Shown: positions 1 through 6,712, counted from the first letter of the stretch. The stretch: 6,741 nt of DNA from Betaproteobacteria bacterium (GCA_005884335.1 VBCJ01000165.1:1-6741), one strand, 5' to 3'. The notes: generated by a model from the sequence alone, not told the origin. Program-made: numbers and translations.

Positions 1-801
1 GAGAACGCGCGGAGAGAAGAGCCCGTCGATTCCGACACCGTAACGCGGCAGGCGCTGGTCGCCTCGGCGCTCGAATCGGCGGCGCGAGCGGAGCAGCTGG
101 GTCTCGCCGGCGATCGCATCGTGCTCTCGTGCAAAGTGAGCGGCGTCCAGGACCTGATCGCGGTGTACCGAGAGCTCGCCCGCCGCTGCGACTATCCGCT
201 GCATCTCGGGCTCACCGAGGCGGGGATGGGAACAAAGGGCATCGTGGCTTCCACCGCCGCGCTCGGGGTGCTGCTCCAGGAGGGTATCGGCGACACGATT
301 CGTATTTCGCTCACCCCGGAGCCCGGCGGGGACCGCACGCGAGAGGTCATCGTCGCGCAGGAGTTGCTCCAGACCATGGGCTTGCGCTCGTTCTCGCCGA
401 TGGTGATCGCTTGCCCGGGCTGCGGCCGGACCACCAGCACCTATTTCCAGGAACTCGCTGAAAAGATCCAACGCTATCTTCGGGAGCAGATGCTCCAGTG
501 GCGCGAGCGCTATCCCGGAGTCGAAGACATGCACGTCGCGGTCATGGGCTGCGTCGTCAACGGGCCCGGCGAAAGCAAGCACGCCAATATCGGCATCAGC
601 CTTCCCGGGTCCGGTGAGCGCCCGGTCGCGCCGGTGTACGTGGACGGCGAAAAAACCGTGACCTTGAAGGGCGAGCGGATTGCCGAGGAATTCCAGCAAC
701 TGGTCGAGGAATACGTCCGTGCGACTTACGGGGAAGGCGGGCGTTTGCGTCGCGACGAGCCGCAAAAGAAGAGAAATATCCCGATCAAAACCGCGGTGTA
801 G
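1..801 (+). CDS. ispG: 4-hydroxy-3-methylbut-2-en-1-yl diphosphate synthase (IspG/GcpE), C-terminal part, 5'-truncated by window edge
   Basis: The open frame runs from base 1 without a stop to TAG at 799-801, giving 266 residues of the C-terminal part; the start lies outside the window. IspG carries out the penultimate step of the MEP isoprenoid pathway, reductively opening the cyclic diphosphate MEcPP to HMBPP with a [4Fe-4S] cluster in the cytoplasm. The cluster motif is clear: CPGC with cysteines at 412-414 and 421-423, a third cysteine at 550-552 in GCVVNGPGE, and the conserved glutamate at 571-573 that in E. coli is the fourth ligand. The barrel part shows LHLGLTEAG and GIGDTIRISL. There are 43 residues between the second and third cysteines against about 32 in E. 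coli IspG, which fits the longer form I associate with betaproteobacteria. It is followed 19 bases later by hisS, as in many proteobacteria. An in-frame ATG or GTG inside this stretch is not the real start, because homologous sequence continues upstream of each. Confidence 0.97.
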   Translation, partial: ENARREEPVDSDTVTRQALVASALESAARAEQLGLAGDRIVLSCKVSGVQDLIAVYRELARRCDYPLHLGLTEAGMGTKGIVASTAALGVLLQEGIGDTIRISLTPEPGGDRTREVIVAQELLQTMGLRSFSPMVIACPGCGRTTSTYFQELAEKIQRYLREQMLQWRERYPGVEDMHVAVMGCVVNGPGESKHANIGISLPGSGERPVAPVYVDGEKTVTLKGERIAEEFQQLVEEYVRATYGEGGRLRRDEPQKKRNIPIKTAV

Positions 802-820
802 TTCGCGCCGCGATATCGAC

Positions 821-2098
821 ATGAGCGACCCGATCCGCGCGGTGCGCGGAATGAACGACATCCTGCCCGACGAAGCCGAGCGCTGGGAAACGCTGGAGGA
901 GTTGCTGCGCGACTGGCTCCGGAGCTACGGCTATCGCAACGTGCGCACTCCCATCCTCGAGCATACGGCGCTGTTTCGCCGGGCGATAGGCGAAGCGACC
1001 GACATCGTCGAGAGGGAGATGTACAGTTTCACCGACGAGCTGAACAAGGAGTCCCTTACTCTGCGCCCCGAGGCTACGGCTTCGGTCGCACGCGCGGCGG
1101 CCGAGCACAGCTTGCTCTACGGAGGGGCGCAGCGTCTGTACTACATCGGTCCCATGTACCGTCACGAAAGGCCGCAGAAGGAGCGGTACCGGCAGTTTCA
1201 CCAGGTTGGAGCCGAGGCGCTCGGGTTTCCGGGCCCTGATATCGATGCCGAGCTGCTGCTCATGTGCGCCCGGCTATGGGACGACCTCAATCTGTCGGGC
1301 ATCCGACTGCAGCTCAATTGCCTGGGTTCAACGGCGGAGCGCGCCGCGTACCGCAGGTCGCTGGTGGTCTATCTCCAGTCGGTCGAGGAGGATCTTGACG
1401 AAGACTCGAAGCGGCGGCTGCACACCAATCCACTGCGCGTTCTCGACAGCAAGAACCCGGCGATGCAACCGCTGATCGCCGGAGCTCCGCGCCTGTTGGA
1501 TGCGCTGGGAGAGGAGTCGCTCAAACATTTCGAGGGCGTGCAGGCCATCCTCAAGGACGCGGGGCGTCAGTATGAAATCAATCCGCGGCTGGTGCGCGGG
1601 CTCGATTACTACAATCTCACGGTGTTCGAATGGGTCACCGGCCGGCTCGGCGCTCAAGGGACGGTGTGCGCCGGCGGGCGCTACGACGGCCTGTTGGAGC
1701 AGGTCGGCGGCAAACCGGCTCCGGCCTGCGGCTGGGCGATGGGGATCGAGCGCCTGCTCGCACTCGTCTCCGATTCCGGCGAGCATCCTTGCCCGGACGT
1801 GTACCTCGTGAACCAGGGAGAACGGGCGGCCCGCTCCGCGTTTCGCGTGGCGGAGGCCCTGCGCGAGGCCGGTTTCAGCGTGACCCAGCACTGCGGAGGG
1901 GGCAGCTTCAAATCGCAGATGAAAAAAGCCGACGCGAGCGGCGCGCCGGTCGCGGTCATCGTGGGCGACGAAGAGGCCCAGGCGGGTGAAGCGAGCATCA
2001 AGGCTTTGCGCGAGGAGCGCGGGCAGTTCCGCGTGCCGCAGGAACGCCTTGCGGATGCGATATCGGATCTGCTTTTCGGCACAGGTGAAAAAGAATGA
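821..2098 (+). CDS. hisS: Histidyl-tRNA synthetase
   Basis: This class II aminoacyl-tRNA synthetase charges tRNA-His in the cytoplasm. The product has 425 residues, close to the 424 of E. coli HisRS. Motifs appear in order: the N-terminal RAVRGMNDILP (6-16), motif 1 around RTPILEHTALF (42-52), TLRPEAT (80-86), motif 2 MYRHERPQKERYRQFHQ (112-128), the histidine-specific RGLDYY (259-264, with the catalytic arginine at 259) and GGRYDGL (285-291), motif 3 GWAMGIERLL (304-313), and a C-terminal anticodon-binding domain from about 325 with GSFKSQMKKAD (361-371). The frame stays open further upstream to 680, inside ispG, but the ATG at 821 is chosen because RAVRGMNDILP is the normal N-terminus. No good Shine-Dalgarno sequence precedes it. 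Its stop overlaps the start of the next gene by ATGA. All catalytic motifs are intact. Confidence 0.98.
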   Translation: MSDPIRAVRGMNDILPDEAERWETLEELLRDWLRSYGYRNVRTPILEHTALFRRAIGEATDIVEREMYSFTDELNKESLTLRPEATASVARAAAEHSLLYGGAQRLYYIGPMYRHERPQKERYRQFHQVGAEALGFPGPDIDAELLLMCARLWDDLNLSGIRLQLNCLGSTAERAAYRRSLVVYLQSVEEDLDEDSKRRLHTNPLRVLDSKNPAMQPLIAGAPRLLDALGEESLKHFEGVQAILKDAGRQYEINPRLVRGLDYYNLTVFEWVTGRLGAQGTVCAGGRYDGLLEQVGGKPAPACGWAMGIERLLALVSDSGEHPCPDVYLVNQGERAARSAFRVAEALREAGFSVTQHCGGGSFKSQMKKADASGAPVAVIVGDEEAQAGEASIKALREERGQFRVPQERLADAISDLLFGTGEKE

Positions 2099-2727
2099 GC
2101 ACGTACGATCTCGAAGAACAGGAACAGCTCGCCGCCCTGAAAGCCTGGTGGAAGGACCACGGCGGCGCGATCATTCTCGGCACCACGCTCGCGCTCGCGG
2201 GTATCGGAGCATGGATCGGTTGGACACGGTATGAGCGCTCGCAAGCCGCGCAGGCCGCGGTGCTGTACGACACGCTGCAGAAAGCGGCGCGCGCCAACGA
2301 TCTCAAGACGACGCGCGAGACTGCGGGGGCGATCCTGGAGAACTTTCCGCGCAGCGCTTACGCGCCGCTCGCAGCCCTGGTTTCTGCCAAAGTCCAGTTT
2401 CAAGCGGGAGACCTGAAGACCGCGCGCGCGCAGCTTCAATGGGTCGTCGAGCACGCCGGGAGCGATGAGATACGCTCGATCGCAACATTGAGGTTGGCAA
2501 GCGTATTGCTCGACGACAACGAGCCCGACGCAGCGCTGAAAATTCTCGAAGCGAAGCCTCATCCGGGTTTCGAGGCCCTCTATGCCTCGCAGCGCGGCGA
2601 CATTCTCGCCACGCAGAAGAGGCGCTCCGAGGCGCGAGCCGCCTATAAAGCCGCGCTGGAAAAGGCCGGACCGGGGCCGCTGCGCGATGCGCTGCGACTC
2701 AAGCTCGAGGCGCTTGGAGAAAGCTGA
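2095..2727 (+). CDS. yfgM: YfgM-like membrane-anchored tetratricopeptide protein
   Basis: The protein has 210 residues: a short N-terminal cytoplasmic segment rich in E, Q, K and W (1-22), one hydrophobic helix at about 24-43 (GAIILGTTLALAGIGAWIGW), then a soluble, alanine-rich helical region with TPR-like repeats, for example around 98-120, 129-152 and 162-192. This matches E. coli YfgM (206 residues), a single-span inner-membrane protein with a periplasmic TPR domain that associates with the SecYEG translocon and works in the periplasmic chaperone network. Gene context supports it: yfgM sits between hisS and bamB in many proteobacteria. ATG overlaps the hisS stop (ATGA), and an AGGTGA at 2083-2088 lies six bases before it, so the start is well supported. 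The identification rests on topology, length and position; the TPR repeats are weak by eye. Confidence 0.9.
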   Translation: MSTYDLEEQEQLAALKAWWKDHGGAIILGTTLALAGIGAWIGWTRYERSQAAQAAVLYDTLQKAARANDLKTTRETAGAILENFPRSAYAPLAALVSAKVQFQAGDLKTARAQLQWVVEHAGSDEIRSIATLRLASVLLDDNEPDAALKILEAKPHPGFEALYASQRGDILATQKRRSEARAAYKAALEKAGPGPLRDALRLKLEALGES

Positions 2728-3842
2728 TGCGGCGGTTCTTCCTCGTCGGCGCGATGCTGCTCGCCGGCTGTTCAGGCTCGACCGGACCGAAAATGGCCGA
2801 ATTGTCGGAGTTGCCCGCAAGCATTCCGGTGCGCACGCTGTGGCAGGCGAGCGTCGGCGACGCTGGAGACGCCATATTGTTTCCCGCGCTGGCGGTCGAC
2901 GGCGTCTACGCCGCGGCCCAGGACGGCACCGTCGCCCGCTTTGAAGCGTCGACCGGGCAGGAATCGTGGCGGGTCAATGCGGGCCGCACGCTTTCCGGCG
3001 GAGTGGGCTCCGACGGCACCCTCGTAGCGGTCGGAACGTTCGACGGCGAAGTCATCGCGCTCGATGGACGTTCGGGCGAAGCGCGATGGCGCGCGCGCGT
3101 ATCGAGCGAGGTCCTCTCTGCGCCCCTGGTGACGGGGGATCTGGTGATTGTCCGCAGCGCCGACGGGCGCCTGTTCGCGCTCGACGCGAAAGACGGCAGG
3201 CGGCGCTGGCTGTACCAGCGATCGAGTCCGCCTCTCTCGGTCCGGTCCCCTGTGGGAATGGTCGCCGATCGGGGTTATCTGCTCACCGGGTTTGCCGGAG
3301 GTAAGCTCGTGTCGATCGCGCTTGCCAACGGCAATGCGCGCTGGGAGGCGACCGTCGCGCTGCCTCGCGGAGCGACCGAACTGGAACGCGTCACCGACGT
3401 GGTCGGGCTGCCGGTCGTTGCCGAGCGCGAAGTGTGCGCCGTCGCCTACCAGGGCCGGATCGGCTGCTTCGATCTAGCCAGCGGCAACCCGGTCTGGTCG
3501 CGTGAGATATCGAGCACCGCGGGGCTGGCGCTCGACGCGCGTTACGTCTTCGTCAGCGACGACAAAGGTGCGGTGCATGCTCTGGACCGCGCCGGCGGCG
3601 CGACAGTCTGGAAGCAGGATCGCCTGTTCCTGAGGCGCCTCACCGCGCCTCTGGCCCTGGGGCGAGAAGTCGCGGTCGGCGACGTCGAGGGATACGTGCA
3701 TTTCCTGTCGCGAGAAAGCGGCGCCTTCGTCGGCCGTGTCGCTACCGACGGCACCCCGATCAGATCTTCGCTCGTGCGGCTCGACCGCGGGCTCCTGGTG
3801 CAGACGCAGGACGGGAATCTGTTCGCCCTGAGCACTGAGTGA
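2727..3842 (+). CDS. bamB: Outer membrane protein assembly factor BamB (lipoprotein, beta-propeller)
   Basis: BamB is a lipoprotein of the BAM complex, which folds beta-barrel proteins into the outer membrane; it binds BamA. The 371-residue product starts with a lipoprotein signal peptide: two arginines, a hydrophobic stretch and the lipobox LAGC with Cys15 as the lipidated residue. Ser at +2 fits outer-membrane sorting. The rest is a repeat propeller; the repeated G-x-x-x-W strand ends can be seen at GQESW (77-81), GEARW (117-121), GRRRW (157-161), GNARW (202-206), GNPVW (253-257) and GATVW (291-295), as in the PQQ-repeat fold with eight blades. The loop GATELERVTDVVGLPVV (215-231) resembles the conserved E. 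coli segment involved in BamA contact. The gene shares one base with the yfgM stop (TGATG) and has GGAGA at 2716-2720, so it is probably translationally coupled. E. coli BamB has 392 residues. Outer-membrane location is inferred from the signal. Confidence 0.96.
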   Translation: MRRFFLVGAMLLAGCSGSTGPKMAELSELPASIPVRTLWQASVGDAGDAILFPALAVDGVYAAAQDGTVARFEASTGQESWRVNAGRTLSGGVGSDGTLVAVGTFDGEVIALDGRSGEARWRARVSSEVLSAPLVTGDLVIVRSADGRLFALDAKDGRRRWLYQRSSPPLSVRSPVGMVADRGYLLTGFAGGKLVSIALANGNARWEATVALPRGATELERVTDVVGLPVVAEREVCAVAYQGRIGCFDLASGNPVWSREISSTAGLALDARYVFVSDDKGAVHALDRAGGATVWKQDRLFLRRLTAPLALGREVAVGDVEGYVHFLSRESGAFVGRVATDGTPIRSSLVRLDRGLLVQTQDGNLFALSTE

Positions 3843-3845
3843 TCC

Positions 3846-3850
3846 GAGGG
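3846..3850 (+). promoter_or_regulatory. Ribosome binding site of der
   Basis: GAGGG lies eight bases before the TTG at 3859. It decides the der start, as no ATG or GTG is available in frame between the bamB stop and the first P-loop. Confidence 0.7.
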
Positions 3851-3858
3851 ACGCAGCA

Positions 3859-5184
3859 TTGAAACCGACTCTTGTCATCGTCGGCAGACCCAACGTCGGC
3901 AAGTCCACGTTGTTCAACCGGCTCACGCGCACCCGGGACGCACTGGTCGCCGATGTCCCGGGTCTGACGCGAGACCGCCACTATGGGCTCGGACGCCTGG
4001 GTGAGCGCCCGTACCTCGCGGTCGATACGGGCGGGCTGGAACCGGAAGCGAGGGGCGTGTTCGTCGAGATGGCCAAGCAGGCGAGAACCGCCATCGCCGA
4101 AGCCGACGTCGTTGTCCTCGTCACCGACGCTCGCGAGGGCCTCACGGCGCAGGACCGCGCGATCGGAGAGGAACTGCGGCGGATCGGCCGGCGCGTGTTT
4201 GTCGCGGTCAACAAGGCCGAGGGCATGAATACGGAGCTCGCGACGCTCGAATTCCACGAAATGGGGCTGGGTGTGCCGTACGCGATTTCCGCCGAGCACG
4301 GGGAGGGGGTGCACGAGCTGGTTGAGGCCGCGCTTGCCGATTTCCCTGTTGAAAAGGAGAGCGGCGAACCCGACGGCGCGGTCCGGATCGCCATCGTGGG
4401 ACGCCCCAACGCCGGGAAATCCACGCTCGTCAACGCTCTGGTCGGTGAGGAGCGCGTCGTGACGTTCGAGGAGCCGGGCACTACGCGGGATGCGATCGAC
4501 GTGGAGCTCGTCGTGCAGGGCCGACGCTATGTCCTCGTCGACACCGCCGGATTGAGACGCCGCGGGAAGGTATTCGAAAGCGTCGAGAAGTTTTCGGTCG
4601 TGAAGACCTTGCAGGCCATCGATCGGGCCAACGTCGCGGTCCTCGTCCTGGACGCCCAAGGCGGGATCTCGGACCAGGACGCGCACATCGCCGGATTCAT
4701 CCTGGAGCGCGGGCGGGCGGTGGTGGTGGCGGTCAACAAATGGGACGGCGTGGACCGCTACGCGCGCGACATGACTAAGCGCGCCGTCGCGCGCAAGTTG
4801 AAGTTTCTCTCGTTCGCGCGTTTTCACTACATTTCGGCTCGCGAAGCCCGCGGCCTCGCGAAGCTCGTCGATTCAGTGGACGCGGCCTACCGGGCCGCCA
4901 TGGCCAAGCTGCCCACTCCGCGGCTCACCCGCGCACTTATCGCCGCCGTGGCGAAGCAGGCCCCGCCGCGCGCAGGGCTCTCGCGGCCCAAGCTCCGCTA
5001 TGCGCATCAAGGCGGGAGCAACCCTCCGATCGTGGTGGTGCACGGGACTGCGTTGAACGCCGTGTCCGACGGCTACCGCCGTTATCTCGAGGCCGACTTT
5101 CGCAGGGTCTTTCGGCTGGAAGGGACGCCCCTCCGGATCGAATTTCGCACCGGCAGGAACCCTTACGTCGACAGGCGTATCTAA
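3859..5184 (+). CDS. der: Ribosome assembly GTPase Der (EngA), tandem G domains, TTG start
   Basis: Der is an essential GTPase with two consecutive G domains and a C-terminal KH-like domain; it acts in late 50S subunit assembly. The 441-residue product shows domain 1 with G1 GRPNVGKST (9-17), G3 DTGG (56-59), G4 NKAE (118-121) and ISAEHG (143-148), then domain 2 with GRPNAGKST (181-189), DTAG (228-231), NKWD (293-296) and YISA (324-327). The KH-like domain covers about 350-441, with KLRYAHQGG and GTALNAVSDGYRRYLE. The start must be TTG: no ATG or GTG lies in frame between the bamB stop and the P-loop, and GAGGG at 3846-3850 sits eight bases before it. Compared with E. coli Der (490 residues), the linker between G domains is short (PVEKESGEPDG) and the basic C-terminal tail is missing; the protein ends soon after GRNPY. 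I take this as the usual betaproteobacterial form. It follows bamB by 16 bases. Confidence 0.97.
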   Translation: MKPTLVIVGRPNVGKSTLFNRLTRTRDALVADVPGLTRDRHYGLGRLGERPYLAVDTGGLEPEARGVFVEMAKQARTAIAEADVVVLVTDAREGLTAQDRAIGEELRRIGRRVFVAVNKAEGMNTELATLEFHEMGLGVPYAISAEHGEGVHELVEAALADFPVEKESGEPDGAVRIAIVGRPNAGKSTLVNALVGEERVVTFEEPGTTRDAIDVELVVQGRRYVLVDTAGLRRRGKVFESVEKFSVVKTLQAIDRANVAVLVLDAQGGISDQDAHIAGFILERGRAVVVAVNKWDGVDRYARDMTKRAVARKLKFLSFARFHYISAREARGLAKLVDSVDAAYRAAMAKLPTPRLTRALIAAVAKQAPPRAGLSRPKLRYAHQGGSNPPIVVVHGTALNAVSDGYRRYLEADFRRVFRLEGTPLRIEFRTGRNPYVDRRI

Positions 5185-5200
5185 GAGTTCGTCACGGTGC

Positions 5201-5240
5201 TTACAGTACATTGGCATTTTCCGCAAAACCCTTTACAGTA
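5201..5240 (+). repeat. Direct repeat TTACAGTA, two copies 32 bases apart
   Basis: TTACAGTA occurs at 5201-5208 and again at 5233-5240 on the same strand, in the 88-base gap between der and hfq. The start-to-start distance of 32 bases is close to three turns of the DNA helix. The second copy covers the predicted -10 hexamer TACAGT and the first lies just upstream of the -35 hexamer. The repeat is seen directly; a role as a regulator site is only a guess. Confidence 0.6.
5211..5239 (+). promoter_or_regulatory. Predicted sigma-70 promoter for hfq (and hflX)
   Basis: TTGGCA (5211-5216, five of six to TTGACA) and TACAGT (5234-5239, four of six to TATAAT with the key TA and final T) are separated by 17 bases. 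Transcription would begin near 5246, giving a leader of about 27 bases before the hfq ATG. The 88-base gap from 5185 to 5272 is clearly AT-richer than the flanking genes and is the longest gene-free stretch of the window, which fits a promoter. No hairpin followed by a T run is visible in it, so readthrough from der is also possible. Confidence 0.5.
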
Positions 5241-5262
5241 GACCTTCAAATAATACGACTCC

Positions 5263-5270
5263 GGGGTAAG
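5263..5270 (+). promoter_or_regulatory. Ribosome binding site of hfq
   Basis: GGGGTAAG is purine-rich and ends two bases before the hfq ATG at 5273; its GGGG core is six bases away. The tract AATAAT at 5249-5254 lies just upstream and could bind Hfq itself in the mRNA, as two A-R-N triplets. Confidence 0.6.
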
Positions 5271-5272
5271 CC

Positions 5273-5515
5273 ATGAGCAACAAAGGACAACTACTACAAG
5301 ATCCGTTCCTGAATACCCTGCGCAAAGAGCACGTGCCGGTATCGATCTATCTCGTCAACGGGATCAAGCTCCAGGGTCAGATCGAATCCTTCGACCAGTA
5401 CGTCGTGCTCCTCAAGAACACCGTGACGCAAATGGTGTACAAGCACGCCATCTCCACCGTCGTGCCTTCGCGTGCGGTCAATTTGTCGGTCGATCATTCC
5501 TCTCCCGAGAGCTGA
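5273..5515 (+). CDS. hfq: RNA chaperone Hfq
   Basis: Hfq forms a hexameric ring that pairs small regulatory RNAs with target mRNAs and affects mRNA stability. The 80-residue product has the full Sm-like core: N-terminal helix with QDPFLNTLRKEH (9-20), Sm1 with LVNGIKLQGQIESFDQYVVLLKN (27-49) and Sm2 with YKHAISTVVP (56-65). RNA-contact residues of the proximal face are present (Gln9, Gln42, Tyr43 in place of E. coli Phe42, Lys57, His58). The rim reads R17-K18-E19-H20 where E. coli has RRER, so one arginine is replaced by lysine and another by histidine; I believe this is normal for betaproteobacteria such as Neisseria. The C-terminal tail is short (about 15 residues, polar). ATG with a strong ribosome binding site makes the start firm. 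Own promoter predicted upstream; hflX follows 32 bases later. Confidence 0.98.
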   Translation: MSNKGQLLQDPFLNTLRKEHVPVSIYLVNGIKLQGQIESFDQYVVLLKNTVTQMVYKHAISTVVPSRAVNLSVDHSSPES

Positions 5516-5547
5516 TACGGACGCGTTATCGACTCCGACCTGGCGCG

Positions 5548-6705
5548 ATGGCTGAGCGTTCGTCGGAGCGCAACGCTGCCGTGCTCGTGGGCTTGGACTT
5601 CGGTGTGGGCGGCTACGCCGAGGGCATCGAAGAGCTCAGCCAACTCGCCGCCAGCGCCGGAATCCGGGCGCGGGCCTTGGTGCGCGGGCGCCGCGAGCGA
5701 CCCGACCCCGCCCATTTCGCGGGTTCCGGAAAGGTCGAGGAGATCAGGCGAACTGTGCAGGAGCAGGGCGCCTCGCTCGCGATTTTCAATCACGACTTGT
5801 CGCCCGCGCAGGAGCGCAATCTCGAGAAGGCGCTTGGCTGCCCGGTCGTCGACCGCACGCGTCTGATCCTGAACATCTTCGCCCAGCGCGCCAAGAGTCA
5901 CGAGGGCAAGCTCCAGGTGGAGCTTGCGCAGCTCGAGCACGCGGCGACGCGGCTGGTGCGCGGCTGGTCGCACCTGGAGCGGCAACGCGGCGGCAAGGGC
6001 TTTCTCGGGGGAATGGGCGAGACGCAGCTCGAGGTCGACAGGCGCTTGATCGCGAACCGCGTAAAGATTCTCAAGGACAAGCTCGGCAAGCTCGGCCGCC
6101 GGCGCGAGGTTCAGCGGCGCGCGCGGGAGCGCGGCAGGGCTTTTTCGGTCTCGCTCGTGGGTTACACCAACGCGGGCAAGTCGACGCTTTTCAACACACT
6201 GACCCGCGCGGGAGCGCTTGCCGAGGATCGGCTCTTCGCGACTCTCGATACCACTACGCGCAGGCTCTACCTTCCCGAAGCCGGAAACATCGCCATCTCC
6301 GACACGGTCGGGTTCATCCGCGATCTTCCGCACACGCTCGTCGCGGCCTTCCGGGCGACGCTCGAAGAAGCCATCCACGCCGACCTGCTTCTGCACGTGG
6401 TCGACGCGGCCAACGATGCACGCGAGGCGCAGATCCTGGAAGTGGACAAGGTCCTCGCCGAAATCGGCGCAAGCGCCGTTCCCCGGCTTCTGGTGTGGAA
6501 CAAGATCGACCGGAACGGCCTTCAACCGGGAGTCGACCGGAACGAATATGATAGAATTTGCCGCGTTCGTCTAAGCGCAAAAACGGGCGACGGCGTGGAT
6601 GGCCTGCGGCGGGCCCTGATCGAGGCAACAGCCTCGAGGACATCTCCGGCGAGCCCGCCGAAACCGACAGATTCGAAGAAACTGGGCCAAGCGGCCACAA
6701 CGTAG
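5548..6705 (+). CDS. hflX: Ribosome-associated GTPase HflX
   Basis: HflX binds the 50S subunit and can split stalled 70S ribosomes, notably after heat stress in E. coli. The 385-residue product has the HflX N-terminal domain with HFAGSGKVEEI (56-66) and VDRTRLILNIFAQRA (101-115), the helical linker with LQVELAQLEH (122-131), the family signature GGMGETQLE (154-162), and a G domain with G1 GYTNAGKST (205-213), the threonine-rich switch ATLDTTTR (231-238), G3 DTVGF (252-256), G4 NKID (318-321) and LSAKTG (342-347). A short Ser/Pro/Lys tail follows from about 362; E. coli HflX is longer (426). The ATG at 5548 has no strong ribosome binding site, but no in-frame ATG, GTG or TTG lies between it and the hfq stop, and the next GTG, at 5581, would remove part of the VLVGLDFG strand. 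It probably shares the hfq transcript. No key G-domain residue is missing. Confidence 0.97.
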   Translation: MAERSSERNAAVLVGLDFGVGGYAEGIEELSQLAASAGIRARALVRGRRERPDPAHFAGSGKVEEIRRTVQEQGASLAIFNHDLSPAQERNLEKALGCPVVDRTRLILNIFAQRAKSHEGKLQVELAQLEHAATRLVRGWSHLERQRGGKGFLGGMGETQLEVDRRLIANRVKILKDKLGKLGRRREVQRRARERGRAFSVSLVGYTNAGKSTLFNTLTRAGALAEDRLFATLDTTTRRLYLPEAGNIAISDTVGFIRDLPHTLVAAFRATLEEAIHADLLLHVVDAANDAREAQILEVDKVLAEIGASAVPRLLVWNKIDRNGLQPGVDRNEYDRICRVRLSAKTGDGVDGLRRALIEATASRTSPASPPKPTDSKKLGQAATT

Positions 6706-6707
6706 GA
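6704..6707 (+). promoter_or_regulatory. Ribosome binding site of hflK
   Basis: AGGA overlaps the hflX stop TAG and stands five bases before the ATG at 6713. This supports that ATG and suggests hflX and hflK are translated from one transcript. Confidence 0.55.
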
Positions 6708-6712
6708 TTCTC

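Noticed and set aside
680..820. Upstream extension of the hisS frame into ispG
   Set aside because: HisRS homologues begin just before RAVRGMNDILP; the extra 47 codons overlap ispG and look like out-of-frame translation (many R and S).
1681..2820. Long antisense open frame of 379 codons opposite hisS, yfgM and the start of bamB
   Set aside because: It mirrors well-identified genes, spans gene junctions, is rich in Arg, Ser and Ala as GC-rich shadow frames are, and shows no recognisable domain.
3760..4827. Antisense open frame of 355 codons opposite the end of bamB and der
   Set aside because: It is a shadow of der; the composition (many H, R, D) is an artefact of reading the opposite strand of biased codons.
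5211..5225. Sigma-54-like TTGGCA followed by CCGCA before hfq
   Set aside because: Only eight bases separate GG (5213-5214) and GC (5223-5224), whereas sigma-54 promoters need ten.
5232..5256. Alternative hfq promoter TTTACA with TAATAC
   Set aside because: The spacer is 13 bases, too short for sigma-70.
5185..5272. Rho-independent terminator after der
   Set aside because: No GC-rich hairpin followed by a T run is present; the T runs (for example 5217-5220) are not preceded by a stem.
5494..6525. Antisense open frame of 343 codons opposite hflX
   Set aside because: HflX motifs on the + strand are complete, and the antisense product resembles no family I know.
6549..6575. Mini-ORF of eight codons (MIEFAAFV) within hflX
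   Set aside because: It has no ribosome binding site and lies within conserved HflX coding sequence in another frame.
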